A DNA stretch of 64,000 nucleotides from Coriobacteriaceae bacterium AF08-21 (GTDB lineage: Bacteria; Actinomycetota; Coriobacteriia; Coriobacteriales; Coriobacteriaceae). Location: positions 1 through 64,000 of the forward strand of contig JAQCQR010000009.1 in assembly GCA_027687465.1 (NCBI GenBank), written 5' to 3'. Positions 7,535 through 17,900 of this stretch are shown in pieces. Numbering within the stretch: position 1 is the first letter of the stretch; each line of letters starts with the position of its first letter. A program made the translations under genes and the position numbers. Below the pieces are notes generated by a model. That model saw only the letters and a list, made by a program, of their open reading frames with translations, searched no databases and had not been told where the DNA came from.

Positions 7535-8242
7535 TTACGCACGATGACGCGCCGGGTCAACTGCCACCTTGCCGCTCTCCAGCACGTGAACGCGACCGTC
7601 GGCGAGCATCTGCACGACCTCGGGATACAGTACGTGCTCAATCGCGTGGATGTGCTCCTCGAGCGTGTCGACGTCCCAGCCTTCCTCGACAGCCAGCGCA
7701 CGCTGGGCGATGATGGGGCCGTTGTCGTAGATCTCGTTGGCAAAGTGCACGGTCACGCCGGTCACCTTGACGCCGCGCGCAAAGGCATCGTCGATCGCAT
7801 GGGCGCCGGTAAAGCTCGGCAGCAGCGCCGGGTGTAGGTTGACCACGCGATTGGGGAACGCCGCCAGCAGCGGCGTGTGCACCATGCGCATATAGCCGGC
7901 CATGACCACGTACTCGCAGCCGCGCTCGAGCAGCTCGTGCGCGATAATCTCGTCGGCGGCGATAGGGTCGGCATAGACATCCTTGGAAAGGGTCAGCGTC
8001 TGAATACCCGCACGCTCGGCACGCTGCAGGCCCTTGGCCGAAGGACGGCTCGAGACCACAAGCTCAATCGAAGCATTGAGCTTGCCTGCGGCGATCAGGT
8101 CGATCAGCGCCTGCAGATTGGTACCAGAGCCGCTGATGAGCACGCCAATCTTGAGCGGCTCGGCCGTATCGGTGCCGGTCGGACGGGTGTAGGGCACAAA
8201 GCCCAGGCCCTCGGCGGCAGCCATCTGCTCGTTAGCGCTCAT
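7535..8242 (-). CDS. purN: Phosphoribosylglycinamide formyltransferase (GART 1)
   Basis: A 235-residue enzyme for step 3 of purine synthesis (GAR + 10-formyl-THF to FGAR). After a ~28-residue N-terminal extension it shows IGVLISGSGTNLQAL (substrate loop), VMAGYMRM, the catalytic NLHPALLPSF with Asn/His, and HFANEIYDNGPII containing the catalytic Asp. Its ATG lies inside the 3' end of purM (11-bp overlap), so the two are coupled. It is the last gene of the purF-purM-purN run. Confidence 0.95.
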   Translation of the reverse strand: MSANEQMAAAEGLGFVPYTRPTGTDTAEPLKIGVLISGSGTNLQALIDLIAAGKLNASIELVVSSRPSAKGLQRAERAGIQTLTLSKDVYADPIAADEIIAHELLERGCEYVVMAGYMRMVHTPLLAAFPNRVVNLHPALLPSFTGAHAIDDAFARGVKVTGVTVHFANEIYDNGPIIAQRALAVEEGWDVDTLEEHIHAIEHVLYPEVVQMLADGRVHVLESGKVAVDPARHRA

Positions 8243-9335
8243 CGGAGTACACGACCTTGCCGGAACCCTCGACGCACTCGCCCACGCGGAACGGCTTCTC
8301 GCCCAGCGCGACCAGAGCCTCGGTCACGGCGGCCTCGTCCTCGGGAGCGACGATCAGGCACAGGCCAACGCCCATGTTGAAGGTCTTGCATGCCTCGTTG
8401 GGCGCGAGCTCGGCCAGACGCGACACGTAGGTGATGACGGGCGGAACATCCCAGCCCATCTCGGCGCCGTTGCGGGTGACCACAGCGTCGACGTCGTCGG
8501 CAAGCGCGCGGTTGAGGTTCTCGGTAATACCGCCGCCGGTGATGTGGGCAATGGCATGAACGTTGGCGCCACCGCGAAGCAGCTCCAGAATCGGCTTCAC
8601 ATAAATGCGCGTGGGAGCCAGCAGAGCGTCGGCCAGCGAAGCGCCGCCGAGCTCCTCGAGCGGACGGCTCAGTTCCTCGGCCTTAGCGGCAGCCTCGGGC
8701 GTGCCCGGCTTGATGCCGTCGACACCGATGACCTTACGCACGAGTGAGTAGCCGTTGGAGTGCACACCGGTGGAAGGCAGGCCCAGAATCACGTCGCCGG
8801 GGCGGACGTTCGCGGGGTCGAGCATCTTGGGACGATCGACAACACCCACGGTAAAGCCGGCGAGGTCGTAGTCGGCGGGAGCCATGACGCCGGGGTGCTC
8901 GGCCATCTCGCCGCCCACGAGCGCGCAGCCCGCGAGCTTGCAGCCATCGGCCACGCCCTTGATGATCTTTGCCATGTGCTCGGCCTCAATGTGACCGATG
9001 GCAACGTAATCCAGGAAGAACAGCGGCTCGGCGCCCGAAGCCAAAATGTCATTGACGCACATGGCGACCAGGTCCTGGCCCACCGTCTCGTGACGGTCCA
9101 TGATCTGGGCGAGCACGAGCTTGGTGCCCACGCCGTCGGTGCCGCTGATCAAGATCGGGTCTTCCATATCCTTGAGCGCGGCGGCTGAGAACAGGCCACC
9201 AAAGCCACCGATGCCGCCGATAACCTCGGGGCGGTTGGTGTCCTTGACCATCTGCTTAATAGCGTCGACGGCGCGGCCGCCCTCGGCGGTATCGACGCCG
9301 GCGTCCTCGTACGTCACATGCTTGCTGTCGCTCAT
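8232..9335 (-). CDS. purM: Phosphoribosylformylglycinamidine cyclo-ligase (AIR synthetase)
   Basis: A 367-residue AIR synthetase catalysing ATP-dependent closure of FGAM to AIR. Family motifs are GIGGFGGLF, ILISGTDGVGTKLVLAQ, NDILASGAEPLFFLDY, LVGGEMAEHPG and AHITGGGITENL, in the expected order and at full length. Start ATG 9335 follows GAGAGGAAGG. It lies 157 nt downstream of purF, with a repeat remnant between, and overlaps purN by 11 bp. Confidence 0.96.
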   Translation of the reverse strand: MSDSKHVTYEDAGVDTAEGGRAVDAIKQMVKDTNRPEVIGGIGGFGGLFSAAALKDMEDPILISGTDGVGTKLVLAQIMDRHETVGQDLVAMCVNDILASGAEPLFFLDYVAIGHIEAEHMAKIIKGVADGCKLAGCALVGGEMAEHPGVMAPADYDLAGFTVGVVDRPKMLDPANVRPGDVILGLPSTGVHSNGYSLVRKVIGVDGIKPGTPEAAAKAEELSRPLEELGGASLADALLAPTRIYVKPILELLRGGANVHAIAHITGGGITENLNRALADDVDAVVTRNGAEMGWDVPPVITYVSRLAELAPNEACKTFNMGVGLCLIVAPEDEAAVTEALVALGEKPFRVGECVEGSGKVVYSDER

Positions 9336-9444
9336 CTGAGCCTTCCTCTCCCACTACCGTGGCGCCGCGCGGGCGCCAAACGGTGCTCATAGTTGCGTTC
9401 ATTTCGGCGCGCGTCATAACAGCGCGCGCCGTCATATCAACAAA

Positions 9445-9492
9445 ACAGCAGGTAAAACCTACCAAAATAAACCTGTCCCTACATGGCAGGTT
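9445..9492. repeat. GGGACAG-type repeat remnant
   Basis: On the minus strand the word gggacaggtttattttgg is followed by the palindrome aggttttacct. It runs directly from the purF stop codon into the purF-purM gap. It is related by its gggacag core to the repeats at 774, 3941 and 5985. Confidence 0.45.
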
Positions 9493-11163
9493 TTAGGCCT
9501 CACCGTGCTCCTCTTCCCAGCTGCGGTCGTCGTATTTCTCGACCACGGCGTCGTCGTCAAAGTGCAGCGGCTTGTCCAGGTTGCGGGGCTTAAAGCCCTC
9601 CATGAACTTGTCGCGGCCAAAGCTCTCGGGAATCGCCACGGGGTAGCGTCCGGTAAAGCACGCATCGCAGTAACCGCCCTTGGGCATGACCTTAAGCAGG
9701 CCCTCGACCGAAAGGAAGGCCAGCGAATCGGCGCCGATATACTCGCAAATCTCATCGACCGTCTTGTTGGCGCTGATGAGCTGCGACTGCACGTCGGTAT
9801 CGATACCGTAGAAGCACGGCCAGATGACCTCGGGCGAGTTGATGCGAATATGAATCTCCTTGGCACCGGCGTTGCGCAGCATCTTGACGAGCTGCACCAT
9901 GGTGGTGCCGCGCACAATGGAGTCGTCGATGACGACCAGGCGCTTGCCCTCGATGTTGTCACGCAGCGGGTTGAGCTTCATACGCACGCCCATGGCACGC
10001 AGCTCCTGCGTAGGCTCGATAAACGTACGACCCACGTAGCGGTTCTTGATAAGGCCCTCGCCAAAGGGAATGCCGCTCTCGTGCGAATAGCCCTCCGCGG
10101 GCGGCAGGCCGGAGTCGGGCACGCCGATGACCAGGTCGGCCTCGACGGGCTCCTCATGTGCCAGCTGACGACCCATGTCATAACGGCAGGCGTAGACGCT
10201 CTTGCCATTCATGATGGAGTCGGGGCGAGCGAAGTAGACCTGCTCAAAGATGCAGTTGGCCGGTTCTTCGGCAGCGGGCACACCCTGCTCGGATACCAGG
10301 CCCTCGGCACTGATGCGCAAGATCTCGCCGGGACGGACATCGCGCACGTACTCGGCGCCCACAATGTCGAGCGCACAAGTTTCGGAGGCGACGACCCAGC
10401 CGCCGGCGCGGGTGACATGGGTGGTGGCGTCGACCGTCGCGGCGCCGTCCTGCGACGGCAGCTGCGAAACGGATGCGGCATCGGCCTGGTCCAGGCCCTC
10501 GTCCACCAGCTTGCCCAGCACGAGCGGGCGAATGCCGTGCGGATCGCGGAATGCGTAGAGCGCCTGCTCGTTGATGAGCGTCATGGCGTAGCCGCCACGC
10601 ACGAGCTCCATGGTCTTGCGAATGCCCTCGCGCAGATGGCCTGTACGCTGAGTAAAGTAGCCGATGAGTTTGGTCGCGACCTCGGAATCCGAGTTGGAGA
10701 GGAACGGCACGCCCAGCTCGATCAGCTGGCGGCGCAGCTCGTCGGTGTTGACGAGGGTGCCGTTGTGCGCGAGCGCGATAATGACGCTATTGATGGTAGA
10801 GAGGTGCGGCTGAGAGGCTTCCCAGCTCTTGGCGCCGGCGGTGCCGTAGCGCACATGACCCACGGCCAGCTGACCGGAGAGCGTCGACAAGTCGGCATTG
10901 GAGAACACGCGATCGAGCAGGCCCAGATCCTTGCGGACCATAACCGTACCGCCGTCACCCACGGCGATTCCCGCCGATTCTTGGCCACGGTGCTGCAGTG
11001 CACGCAGGCCAAAGTACGTCAGTCGAGCCACGTCGCGATCGGGCGCCCAGACACCAAAAACGCCGCATTCCTCATGCAGCTGGTCGGAGTCCGGATCATA
11101 CGTCGACATGGCGTTCACCTGTCCCGCGGCACGCTCGGCCGCGCGGATGGTTTCTTGAGACAT
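9493..11163 (-). CDS. purF: Amidophosphoribosyltransferase
   Basis: A 556-residue first committed enzyme of purine synthesis (PRPP + Gln to phosphoribosylamine). The N-terminal Ntn glutamine amidotransferase follows a ~32-residue leader that must be removed to expose the Cys of EECGVFG. The ALQHRGQESAG motif and the C-terminal PRPP-binding VVIDDSIVRGTT are present. Cysteines in NCIFEQVY, WPCFYGID and YCDACFTG match those that bind a 4Fe-4S cluster in the Bacillus-type enzyme. It is longer than Bacillus PurF (about 476), partly because of inserts near residues 235-260. Start ATG 11163 follows GAGGGGAT. Confidence 0.95.
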   Translation of the reverse strand: MSQETIRAAERAAGQVNAMSTYDPDSDQLHEECGVFGVWAPDRDVARLTYFGLRALQHRGQESAGIAVGDGGTVMVRKDLGLLDRVFSNADLSTLSGQLAVGHVRYGTAGAKSWEASQPHLSTINSVIIALAHNGTLVNTDELRRQLIELGVPFLSNSDSEVATKLIGYFTQRTGHLREGIRKTMELVRGGYAMTLINEQALYAFRDPHGIRPLVLGKLVDEGLDQADAASVSQLPSQDGAATVDATTHVTRAGGWVVASETCALDIVGAEYVRDVRPGEILRISAEGLVSEQGVPAAEEPANCIFEQVYFARPDSIMNGKSVYACRYDMGRQLAHEEPVEADLVIGVPDSGLPPAEGYSHESGIPFGEGLIKNRYVGRTFIEPTQELRAMGVRMKLNPLRDNIEGKRLVVIDDSIVRGTTMVQLVKMLRNAGAKEIHIRINSPEVIWPCFYGIDTDVQSQLISANKTVDEICEYIGADSLAFLSVEGLLKVMPKGGYCDACFTGRYPVAIPESFGRDKFMEGFKPRNLDKPLHFDDDAVVEKYDDRSWEEEHGEA

Positions 11164-11204
11164 GGCATCCCCTCAGAGCCTCGTATTTTGGCGTTACCCG
11201 CCTT

Positions 11205-11233
11205 ATTATACGCACGGCGCGACGCGCTCCCCA
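11205..11233 (-). promoter_or_regulatory. Candidate purF promoter
   Basis: A consensus-like -10 TATAAT lies on the minus strand at 11205-11210, about 42 nt before the purF ATG. The -35 at 17-nt spacing (11228-11233, TGGGGA) is weak. Confidence 0.4.
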
Positions 11234-11448
11234 GCGCATGAGCAGCGCTTTTTAAAAGCCCACCGAGCTAATAATCCGTTTTGTGGCCAAACATTTTATC
11301 GGTCTGTCCAGTGCAAGCGCCCGCGCCCCCAGATGGCCGCCGCGCTCACCGTTGGGGATTACAAAGTTGCAATTGGGACGTTCGTCCTGTCTTTTGGCAG
11401 GTCGGCGGCGTATCCTTATAACCAACAACAAAACGAGAAAGGTTGTGT

Positions 11449-12678
11449 ATGGGTCGCAACGAACTCGATCCCCGTGTCCCCAGCGCCACGGAGGTCAAGA
11501 AGATCCCCCTCATCATTAAGGTATACGCCGTCCTGTGCATCCTGTCCGGCGTGGGCACGCTCCCATCGGTCGGCGCCTTTATGTGGCAGGTCATCACCGC
11601 GCTCATTAACGGCAACGCCGCTGCCAAGCTCGGCGACAACACGCTCGTCGCGGTCGGCCTCATCGTCGCCGGCATCATGCTCTCTGCGGCAAGTGCCGTC
11701 ATCCTGATCATCTTTGGCCTGGACCTCATCAAAAACCAGCGCCGCAACGCCGCCCGCCTGTCCTACATCCTTATTGCATTCACCGTCGTCGAGCTTTTGG
11801 TCGACGTGATGCTCCAAGGTATCGGGCTCTTCTTGCTTCGTCCCGCTATTCAGCTCGGTATCCTCATCGCGCTTTCAGCCACCGTCGATCCTACGCTTCG
11901 CCAGGAGCGCGAACTGCAGCGCCGCCTGCAGGAGATGCTCGACCGCGACGCCGCCGCCGAGGGCATGCTCGGCCGCGATGAAACCGGCGAGGGCTACATC
12001 AAGCTCAACTACTTCAACCTGTTCTGGGTATTCCTCGTCTGCTGCGTGCTCGGCCTGATCGCCGAGGACATCTGGCACATGACGGTCGACGACCCAGGCG
12101 TCTACCAGGACCGCGCCGGCATGCTGTTTGGTCCCTTCAGCCCCATCTATGGCTTTGGTGCCGTACTCATGACCATGGTGCTCAACCGCTTCTATAAAAA
12201 GAACCCCATCATCATTTTCCTGGTAAGCGCTGTACTCGGCGCGAGCTTTGAGGTGTTCGTGGGCTGGTTTATGCAGACCTCATTTGGCGTGGTCTCGTGG
12301 AGCTACTCGCACATGAAGCTGTTCGGCATGCCCGACCCGCTCGCCGTCCTTACGGGCGGACGCACCTGCACGGGCTTTGCCTGCCTGTGGGGCCTGGGTG
12401 GCCTTATCTGGATCAAGCTGCTGCTACCGAGGCTGCTCAAGCTCATCAACATGATTCCGTGGAAGAGTCGCTATTCGGCTACCGTCATCTTTACCGTCAT
12501 TATGCTGGTCGACGGCGTCATGACGCTGCAGTCGCTCGACTACTGGTACCAGCGCGTCAACGGCACGGAGCCGGATATTCCCGTCGCGCAGTTCTACGGC
12601 AAGTATTTCGATAACGACTATATGGAGAACCGCTTCCAGAGCATGACCATGAGCCCCAAGGATGCGACGCGCGTGTAG
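11449..12678 (+). CDS. Putative ABC-transporter type IV membrane protein (CmpB-like)
   Basis: A 409-residue integral membrane protein, one of the few plus-strand genes. The N-terminal third has about four hydrophobic segments (IPLIIKVYAVLCILSG, LVAVGLIVAGIM and others). A charged linker (LRQERELQRRLQEMLDRDAA) precedes the C-terminal ABC_trans_CmpB-type domain (~190-400: LFWVFLVCCVLGLIAED, GMLFGPFSPIYGFGAVL, GRTCTGFACLWGLGGLIW). The name reflects family annotation only; no transport substrate is established. Start ATG 11449 follows GAGAAAGG. It is convergent with the MoaE-like gene, separated by a bidirectional terminator. Confidence 0.8.
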   Translation: MGRNELDPRVPSATEVKKIPLIIKVYAVLCILSGVGTLPSVGAFMWQVITALINGNAAAKLGDNTLVAVGLIVAGIMLSAASAVILIIFGLDLIKNQRRNAARLSYILIAFTVVELLVDVMLQGIGLFLLRPAIQLGILIALSATVDPTLRQERELQRRLQEMLDRDAAAEGMLGRDETGEGYIKLNYFNLFWVFLVCCVLGLIAEDIWHMTVDDPGVYQDRAGMLFGPFSPIYGFGAVLMTMVLNRFYKKNPIIIFLVSAVLGASFEVFVGWFMQTSFGVVSWSYSHMKLFGMPDPLAVLTGGRTCTGFACLWGLGGLIWIKLLLPRLLKLINMIPWKSRYSATVIFTVIMLVDGVMTLQSLDYWYQRVNGTEPDIPVAQFYGKYFDNDYMENRFQSMTMSPKDATRV

Positions 12679-12699
12679 CACCCACCGCGCCCAAAACGC

Positions 12700-12740
12700 A
12701 AAAATGCCCGCCGGTATCACACGTACCGGCGGGCATTTTT
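12700..12740. terminator. Bidirectional terminator
   Basis: A perfect 12-bp stem (12705-12716 with 12724-12735) is flanked by A5 and T5. It works for both the plus-strand CmpB-like gene and the minus-strand MoaE-like gene. Confidence 0.92.
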
Positions 12741-12769
12741 ATAAACGACCCTTCTATCGACGCAAGCCC

Positions 12770-13186
12770 CTACGCCTCGCGCTCGACCTCGCTCACACAC
12801 TCATTTTTGATGGTACCGACGAGCGCCTGCAGCGCATCGACCACATGCGGGCGAATGTCCCCGCCAATGAGCACGAGCATGATGTCGTCGCCTACGGCGA
12901 GCTCGCCGCTCGCCAGCCACACGCGCACATAGCCGATACCCGGCATCGCGCGCGTTGCCTCGATAGCGGCCTGCACCTTTTCGGCATCGAAGCCAAACAC
13001 CATGCCGCCCACCTTGTGGCCCGGCGCCACGCCATCGGTCTCGACTCCGCGCACCTCGGCCTTGGGCGTCGCGCGCACCACGCCGTTGTGTGTCAGGTAC
13101 ATCCCACAATCAGCCGCCGAAACATCGGCCTTGGCTTCGCGCAGCCAAGCATCAACCGAAGGCATCGATTTGCCGTTCTCAAGCAT
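12770..13186 (-). CDS. MoaE-like molybdenum cofactor family protein
   Basis: A 138-residue protein resembling molybdopterin synthase large-subunit (MoaE) folds: GMYLTHNGVVRATPKA, VGGMVFGFDAEKVQAAIE, VRVWLASGELAVGDDIMLVL and the C-terminal VDALQALVGTIKNE. The Arg/Lys pattern of true MoaE (a conserved C-terminal IWKKE) is absent, so enzymatic equivalence is uncertain; no moaD or other cofactor gene is near. Two adjacent ATGs occur (13189, 13186); the second has the better AGGAG spacing. It ends in the shared terminator at 12700-12740. Confidence 0.65.
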   Translation of the reverse strand: MLENGKSMPSVDAWLREAKADVSAADCGMYLTHNGVVRATPKAEVRGVETDGVAPGHKVGGMVFGFDAEKVQAAIEATRAMPGIGYVRVWLASGELAVGDDIMLVLIGGDIRPHVVDALQALVGTIKNECVSEVEREA

Positions 13187-13240
13187 CATTTCTCCTTTTG
13201 ATTTCCAGGGTAATCTTTTGGGGCGGGGCTCCCGGACACT

Positions 13241-14239
13241 TTATTCCTCGACCGGCGTGAGCACCATGACGGCGCGCGTATTGCTAAATGACAGTGAACG
13301 ACAGGTCACAAGCGTTACGACCTTGGTTGCCGAAGCGGCACGGTCGGTGGCATCGCTCGCCACGGCAGAGGCACCGTCGAGCATCTCGGACAGGTAATTC
13401 TTCAGTCCGTCATCGCCCTCAAAGTTGGGCGTGCGCGCCTTGGCATACGTGTCCTCGACCACCTTGGTCGCCAGCGGGCGCAACTTATACGTCGCATCGC
13501 GCGTGATGTAGTACACATATTCCATGCTGTCGAACGTCGCCTGATCGGTCGTACCCGAAATCACGTTGAACATCGAACCGTCGTTCATGTGATGACCGTA
13601 AATCGTGGTCTGCTGATCCACCATGCCCGGCGCGGTATCGTCGCTATCCAAGAAGATGGCGCCCGACGCATTGGCCGTACCGTCAAACAGCGTGTTGAGG
13701 TACTTGGAGTTGTTGTTGGTCTGCACCACGGGGTAGTTGATGTTGGTGCCGGGCGCGTAAATCCAACCCACAACCTCGGGATTTGTCTGGGCAAGCGCAT
13801 TGAAGTCGATAATCGGCACGCCACTGGCGTCCTTGTCGCTCACATATTGCTTTTCGATTTTTTGATACGACTCGCTCGCCTGCTTGTAGCCAATCTGGGC
13901 ATTAATAAAGATGGCGGCCGCAGCAACGATCAGGCCAATGCCAATGATGATGAGCAGAATGGGAATGACGGAGCGGCGCTTTTTGCGCGGCGGCTCGGTA
14001 TAGCTCGATGGCGCGGTATGCGCCGAAGAGCGAGGTGACTTCTTGGCCGTACTGTATGACGAAGGGCGATATGCAGCAGGAGTATCCTGACGGCGATGCT
14101 TCGCCGGCGTCACGGGGCGCGGCGCGCGCGGCTGCTGAGGAGAGGATGTCCGACCCTGCTGCGGCGCGCGGGCTGCTCCCGACTTGGCTGGATCGGGAAT
14201 CCGAGAAGCCGAAAAACGCTTTCCCTGATAGTCGGACAT
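13241..14239 (-). CDS. Class B sortase
   Basis: A 332-residue membrane transpeptidase. A long, Pro/Ser/Arg-rich cytoplasmic N-terminus (1-87) precedes one membrane helix (~90-112). The sortase fold follows, with His216 (YGHHM), Cys313 (TLVTC) and Arg322 (NTRAVM) as the catalytic triad. The segments NPEVVGWIYAPGTNINYPVV and the long insert between His and Cys fit class B. Class B sortases anchor surface or pilus proteins to peptidoglycan. It lies 0.7 kb from the GH31 surface enzyme (IPNTG signal) but 28 kb from the pilin-like operon, so either could be a substrate. Start ATG 14239 follows AAGGAGAG. Confidence 0.9.
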   Translation of the reverse strand: MSDYQGKRFSASRIPDPAKSGAARAPQQGRTSSPQQPRAPRPVTPAKHRRQDTPAAYRPSSYSTAKKSPRSSAHTAPSSYTEPPRKKRRSVIPILLIIIGIGLIVAAAAIFINAQIGYKQASESYQKIEKQYVSDKDASGVPIIDFNALAQTNPEVVGWIYAPGTNINYPVVQTNNNSKYLNTLFDGTANASGAIFLDSDDTAPGMVDQQTTIYGHHMNDGSMFNVISGTTDQATFDSMEYVYYITRDATYKLRPLATKVVEDTYAKARTPNFEGDDGLKNYLSEMLDGASAVASDATDRAASATKVVTLVTCRSLSFSNTRAVMVLTPVEE

Positions 14240-14275
14240 GGCTCTCCTTATGCTGCAAATGGACTGGCAGAGCGC

Positions 14276-14740
14276 TTAGGCGTCAGCCATCTCCTGCTTC
14301 ATCTTCTCGATAACCTTGCGGTACTCGGGGTCGCAGGCGCCCAGAATCTGCGTGGCATAGATGGCAGCGTTCTTGGCACCGTTAATGGCAACGCAGGCCA
14401 CGGGCACGCCCGAAGGCATCTGCACCATCGACAGCAGCGAGTCCATACCACCCAGATCGCTCGTCTTCATAGGCACGCCGATGACCGGCAGCGGCGTAAA
14501 CGCAGCCACGACACCGCCCAGGTGAGCAGCCTTGCCGGCAGCAGCGATAATCACCTTGATGCCGCGATCGGCAGCGGTCGAGGCCCACTCATGGACCTTC
14601 GCCGGCGTGCGGTGCGCACTTGCAATCACGAGCTCATAGGGCACGCCCAGCGCCTCGAGCTCGGCGGTGCAACCTTCCATAACACCCAGATCGGACTTGG
14701 AGCCCATGATGATCCCGACAACCGGCTTCTGATCTGCCAT
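14276..14740 (-). CDS. purE: N5-carboxyaminoimidazole ribonucleotide mutase
   Basis: A 154-residue class I PurE converting N5-CAIR to CAIR in purine synthesis. It shows VVGIIMGSKSDLGVM at the N-terminus, the ASAHRTP substrate loop, AAGKAAHLGGVVAAFTPLPVIGVP and the C-terminal octamer tail. No purK gene is visible nearby. The ATG at 14740 is preceded by AGGAGGT at good spacing. It lies 36 nt upstream of the sortase gene in the same direction. Confidence 0.95.
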   Translation of the reverse strand: MADQKPVVGIIMGSKSDLGVMEGCTAELEALGVPYELVIASAHRTPAKVHEWASTAADRGIKVIIAAAGKAAHLGGVVAAFTPLPVIGVPMKTSDLGGMDSLLSMVQMPSGVPVACVAINGAKNAAIYATQILGACDPEYRKVIEKMKQEMADA

Positions 14741-14895
14741 AAACAAAGACCTCCTGTTGAGAGCGGTGACGCGGCGAATCCGCGACCCTTAACTGCAAAT
14801 AATTCAAGTATAGCCGCCGATGCTGATGTGTTCGGCGGGAGACGGAACGCTTTGCGAGATTAAGGCCGAAGGGTCGGAGCTTTCCGCCTACATTC

Positions 14896-14938
14896 AAAAA
14901 GCGTGCCCACCGTCCTTGGGTGGGACGGCGGGCACGCT
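14896..14938 (-). terminator. Terminator of the GH31 surface-enzyme gene
   Basis: A long GC-rich stem (gcgtgccc...gggcacgc) with U5 on the minus strand lies 20 nt after the stop codon at 14958. Confidence 0.88.
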
Positions 14939-14957
14939 TGCTTAGCTGTTGCTGGGG

Positions 14958-17900
14958 CTACTTAGCCTTGCTGCGACGATGGAAGAAAGCGCCGATCGCG
15001 GCGATGATGGCGCCAAGACCACCGACGGTCGCGACGGTCGCCGCCGTCTGGTCTCCGGTATTGGGAATCGCCGAACCGTTCTTCTTGCTGCCCTGGGCCT
15101 TGTCGCCTGCGGGCTTGCCCGCCTGGTTGCCGCCGTTCGAGCCATTGCCGGAACCCTGGTTGCCCGAGCCGCCCTGATTGCCGGAATCGGCATCCTTGAG
15201 GCTCTCAATAGCCAGCTTGAGCTGGTCATAGGCCGCCTGGAGCTGGGTGTCGGAAGCATTCTCAGCACCCAAGACGTCCTCGGCGTAGGTAATGGCATCC
15301 GTCAGGGCCTTGACAGACTCGGCCGTCTTGCCCCTAGTGTCAGTCTCCTTCGCCTGCTTGACCAGGGCCTTGAGCTGCTTCTTAGTCGGTTTCTCGACCG
15401 GGGCCACCGGGGTCTTCTCGAGCGCGCCGCGGGCGCTCTCGAGCGCCCTGAGCGCCTGGTCGACCTCGTCCTGCGTGGCTTTCTCGTCGCTCAAGATGGC
15501 GCGGGCGCTCGCCAGGGCGTTCTCGAGCGCCGTCCAGGAGGCCTCGGTGTAGTCACCGGCCTTGAGGTCGCCGGCAGCAACCTCGGCATCAACCTTTTCG
15601 ATCGCGGTAGCGAGATCATCCTTCGCCACCGGATCGGGGACGGCCGTACCGTAGAACTTGAGCTCCGCCATGCTGCAGTAGGCATCAACGTTGCCACCGC
15701 CGGCGTGAATCACCTTGACGGTCACGTAGCGACCGCGCGCGGCGCCAAAGCTCATCTGTTTCCAGTCGCCACGGTCGGTGAGCACGCGGCCGTCATTGTC
15801 GAAGGCGAACGTACCCATCGACGCGGCGGTGCCCATCTCATAACCGTCGGCAGTGTCGGCGACCAGTATCTCGGCCTCGAAGATATCGCCGTTAGTGCCG
15901 CCGTCCTGGCGCGGCAGGAATGTAACGTCGGTGAGATCGTAGTCGCGGCCCAGGTCGACACTCAGATACTGGGGCATACCGGTCCCATGGGCCCAGTCGC
16001 TGTGCCAAAGCGTCCGCTCGTCGCCGTCGAGAGCGTTGACGGCGTTGCTGCCCTCGTAGTCGGCCTCACTCGAGAAGCCGGCCACCTTGACGTTCTTGCG
16101 GTTCTCGGGCGTGTTGATAAGAATCTTCTCATCGACAGGGCGCATCTTGAGGCCGTCGATTGCCTTCTCGATCTTGGCTGTGGCGTCTGCGACATCCTTC
16201 TTGCTATAGCTGCCTTGGCCGCCGTCGAGGAGCTTCTGAGCCGCCTCGACCGCAGCGGTGAGAGCTGCATAGGAATCCTTAGTGTAGACGGATTCGCTGT
16301 AGCCCGCGGCCTCGGAAAGCGCTGCCACGAGCGCAGAGGTATCGACACCAGCCTTGACTTCGACCTCATAGGATGCGGTCTTGGAGGGGTCGAGTACCGA
16401 CGCCACCGTGATCTTTGCCTTGCCGGCCTTGTTGGCACGCAGGTAGTAGCTCACGCTATCGCCAGCCTGAACAGCGGAGACGCTTACCACAGAGGGGTCG
16501 GAGCTCTCGACCGTCACATAGGGGTAGCCGGCGCTCTCAGGCGTGGCCTTGGCGTCGACGAGCGTAACGTCGCCTTCAAAGAACTCGGTCTGGTTCTTGC
16601 CTAGCTCGACACCCTCGATGGCCTCGACACCCTGCGTGTAGTTGAAGTTGACCTCACGCAGTGTGAGCATCTGGTCACCCGATGCCTCAAGCGGCGTGAC
16701 CTCGACCTTGGTCGCCTTCTTGCCCTTGTTCTCGGCAGAGAGGCCAAAAGCGTAGCGAGCCCGGAAGGAATCGTACTCCCCGCCCGCGAACTCTTGGGTC
16801 GAGCCATCCTCGAACGTCACGACAGCCTTGATCTTCTGCACGGTTCCGTTGCCACCGTTGCGGTTAACGACCTCGACACTATCGAGTTTCGAAGGCGTCT
16901 TAAATGCGAATGTCATCGTGGTGGGAAGCTTCACGTAACTCGGAAGCTTACCCTCGCTGTCCCAGTTGCCGCTCCAGTTCCATAGGAACTCAAAGCCGTT
17001 GTCGCCCTCGTTATTATCGAACAGCGCGTTATAGCTCTTCTGCTGGATAAGTTTCTCGACGTTGGTCCCGTCGTCGGTCGTGAGCTCATCGTTGGTCATC
17101 GTGATGTTGAAGGCATCCTGACCGTACTCGGCGACCGTTGGCTGAGGAACATCCGGCATCGTCACCGTGCCGTCGCTCGCAAACTCAAGTGCGTCGCATG
17201 CCGGACCGATGAGCCAAGATGTCGAGGGCAGTTCGACCTTGCCGGCGGTCTTGGCCTTGAGCTTGAAACTCGCCACCGCGCCGGTACCGTTGTAGAGCTT
17301 GCCATCGCCGCGGTTGGCAAAGGCGAGATTGATAGTCTGCGTTCTGTCCGCGAACTGGACCTTCTCGCGAGACAGGTTCTCCATGCCGGCAGTCGAGCCG
17401 TCCTGCGCGATGCTCTCGGACACAAACTCGAACTGGTCGCTCTTGAAGTTGACGAGAGCGCCCAGGGCGTTGACGTTCTTGGCGTCGGCCGCATAGACAT
17501 CAACGGTGATCTCATCACCGGCCTCGACCTCGGTCTTGCTCGGAATCACCGCGAGCGAACCTGCGACCTTGCCCTTTTGTTTAGTGCCGCCGTCAAGACC
17601 CGCCATGGTGAACGAGTAATCGTAGACGTCGTAAACGCCGTTATCGTTGAGGTCGGCGAAGTGGTCGCGGATCTGCGAACCGAACGTCGGGGTATCGGGC
17701 TCGCGGTTCTCGAGGCCCAGATAGTTCTTCATGTTGGAGTAGTCTCCGTCGGAGATCGTGGCCTTGTTGAGGTTGGAGCCCACGGCGAAGCCATCCGTGC
17801 CGTCGGTCTTGTAGATGGCAATCTCGGACGCGGAGAAGAAATTGCCGACCGAGGCGAGCGGTGTCATGCGCACGTAACGGGCGGCCACGGTGCCGTCAAA

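Noticed and set aside
9505..11241. Long plus-strand open frame opposite purF
   Set aside because: purF on the minus strand has all family motifs; the antisense frame has none.
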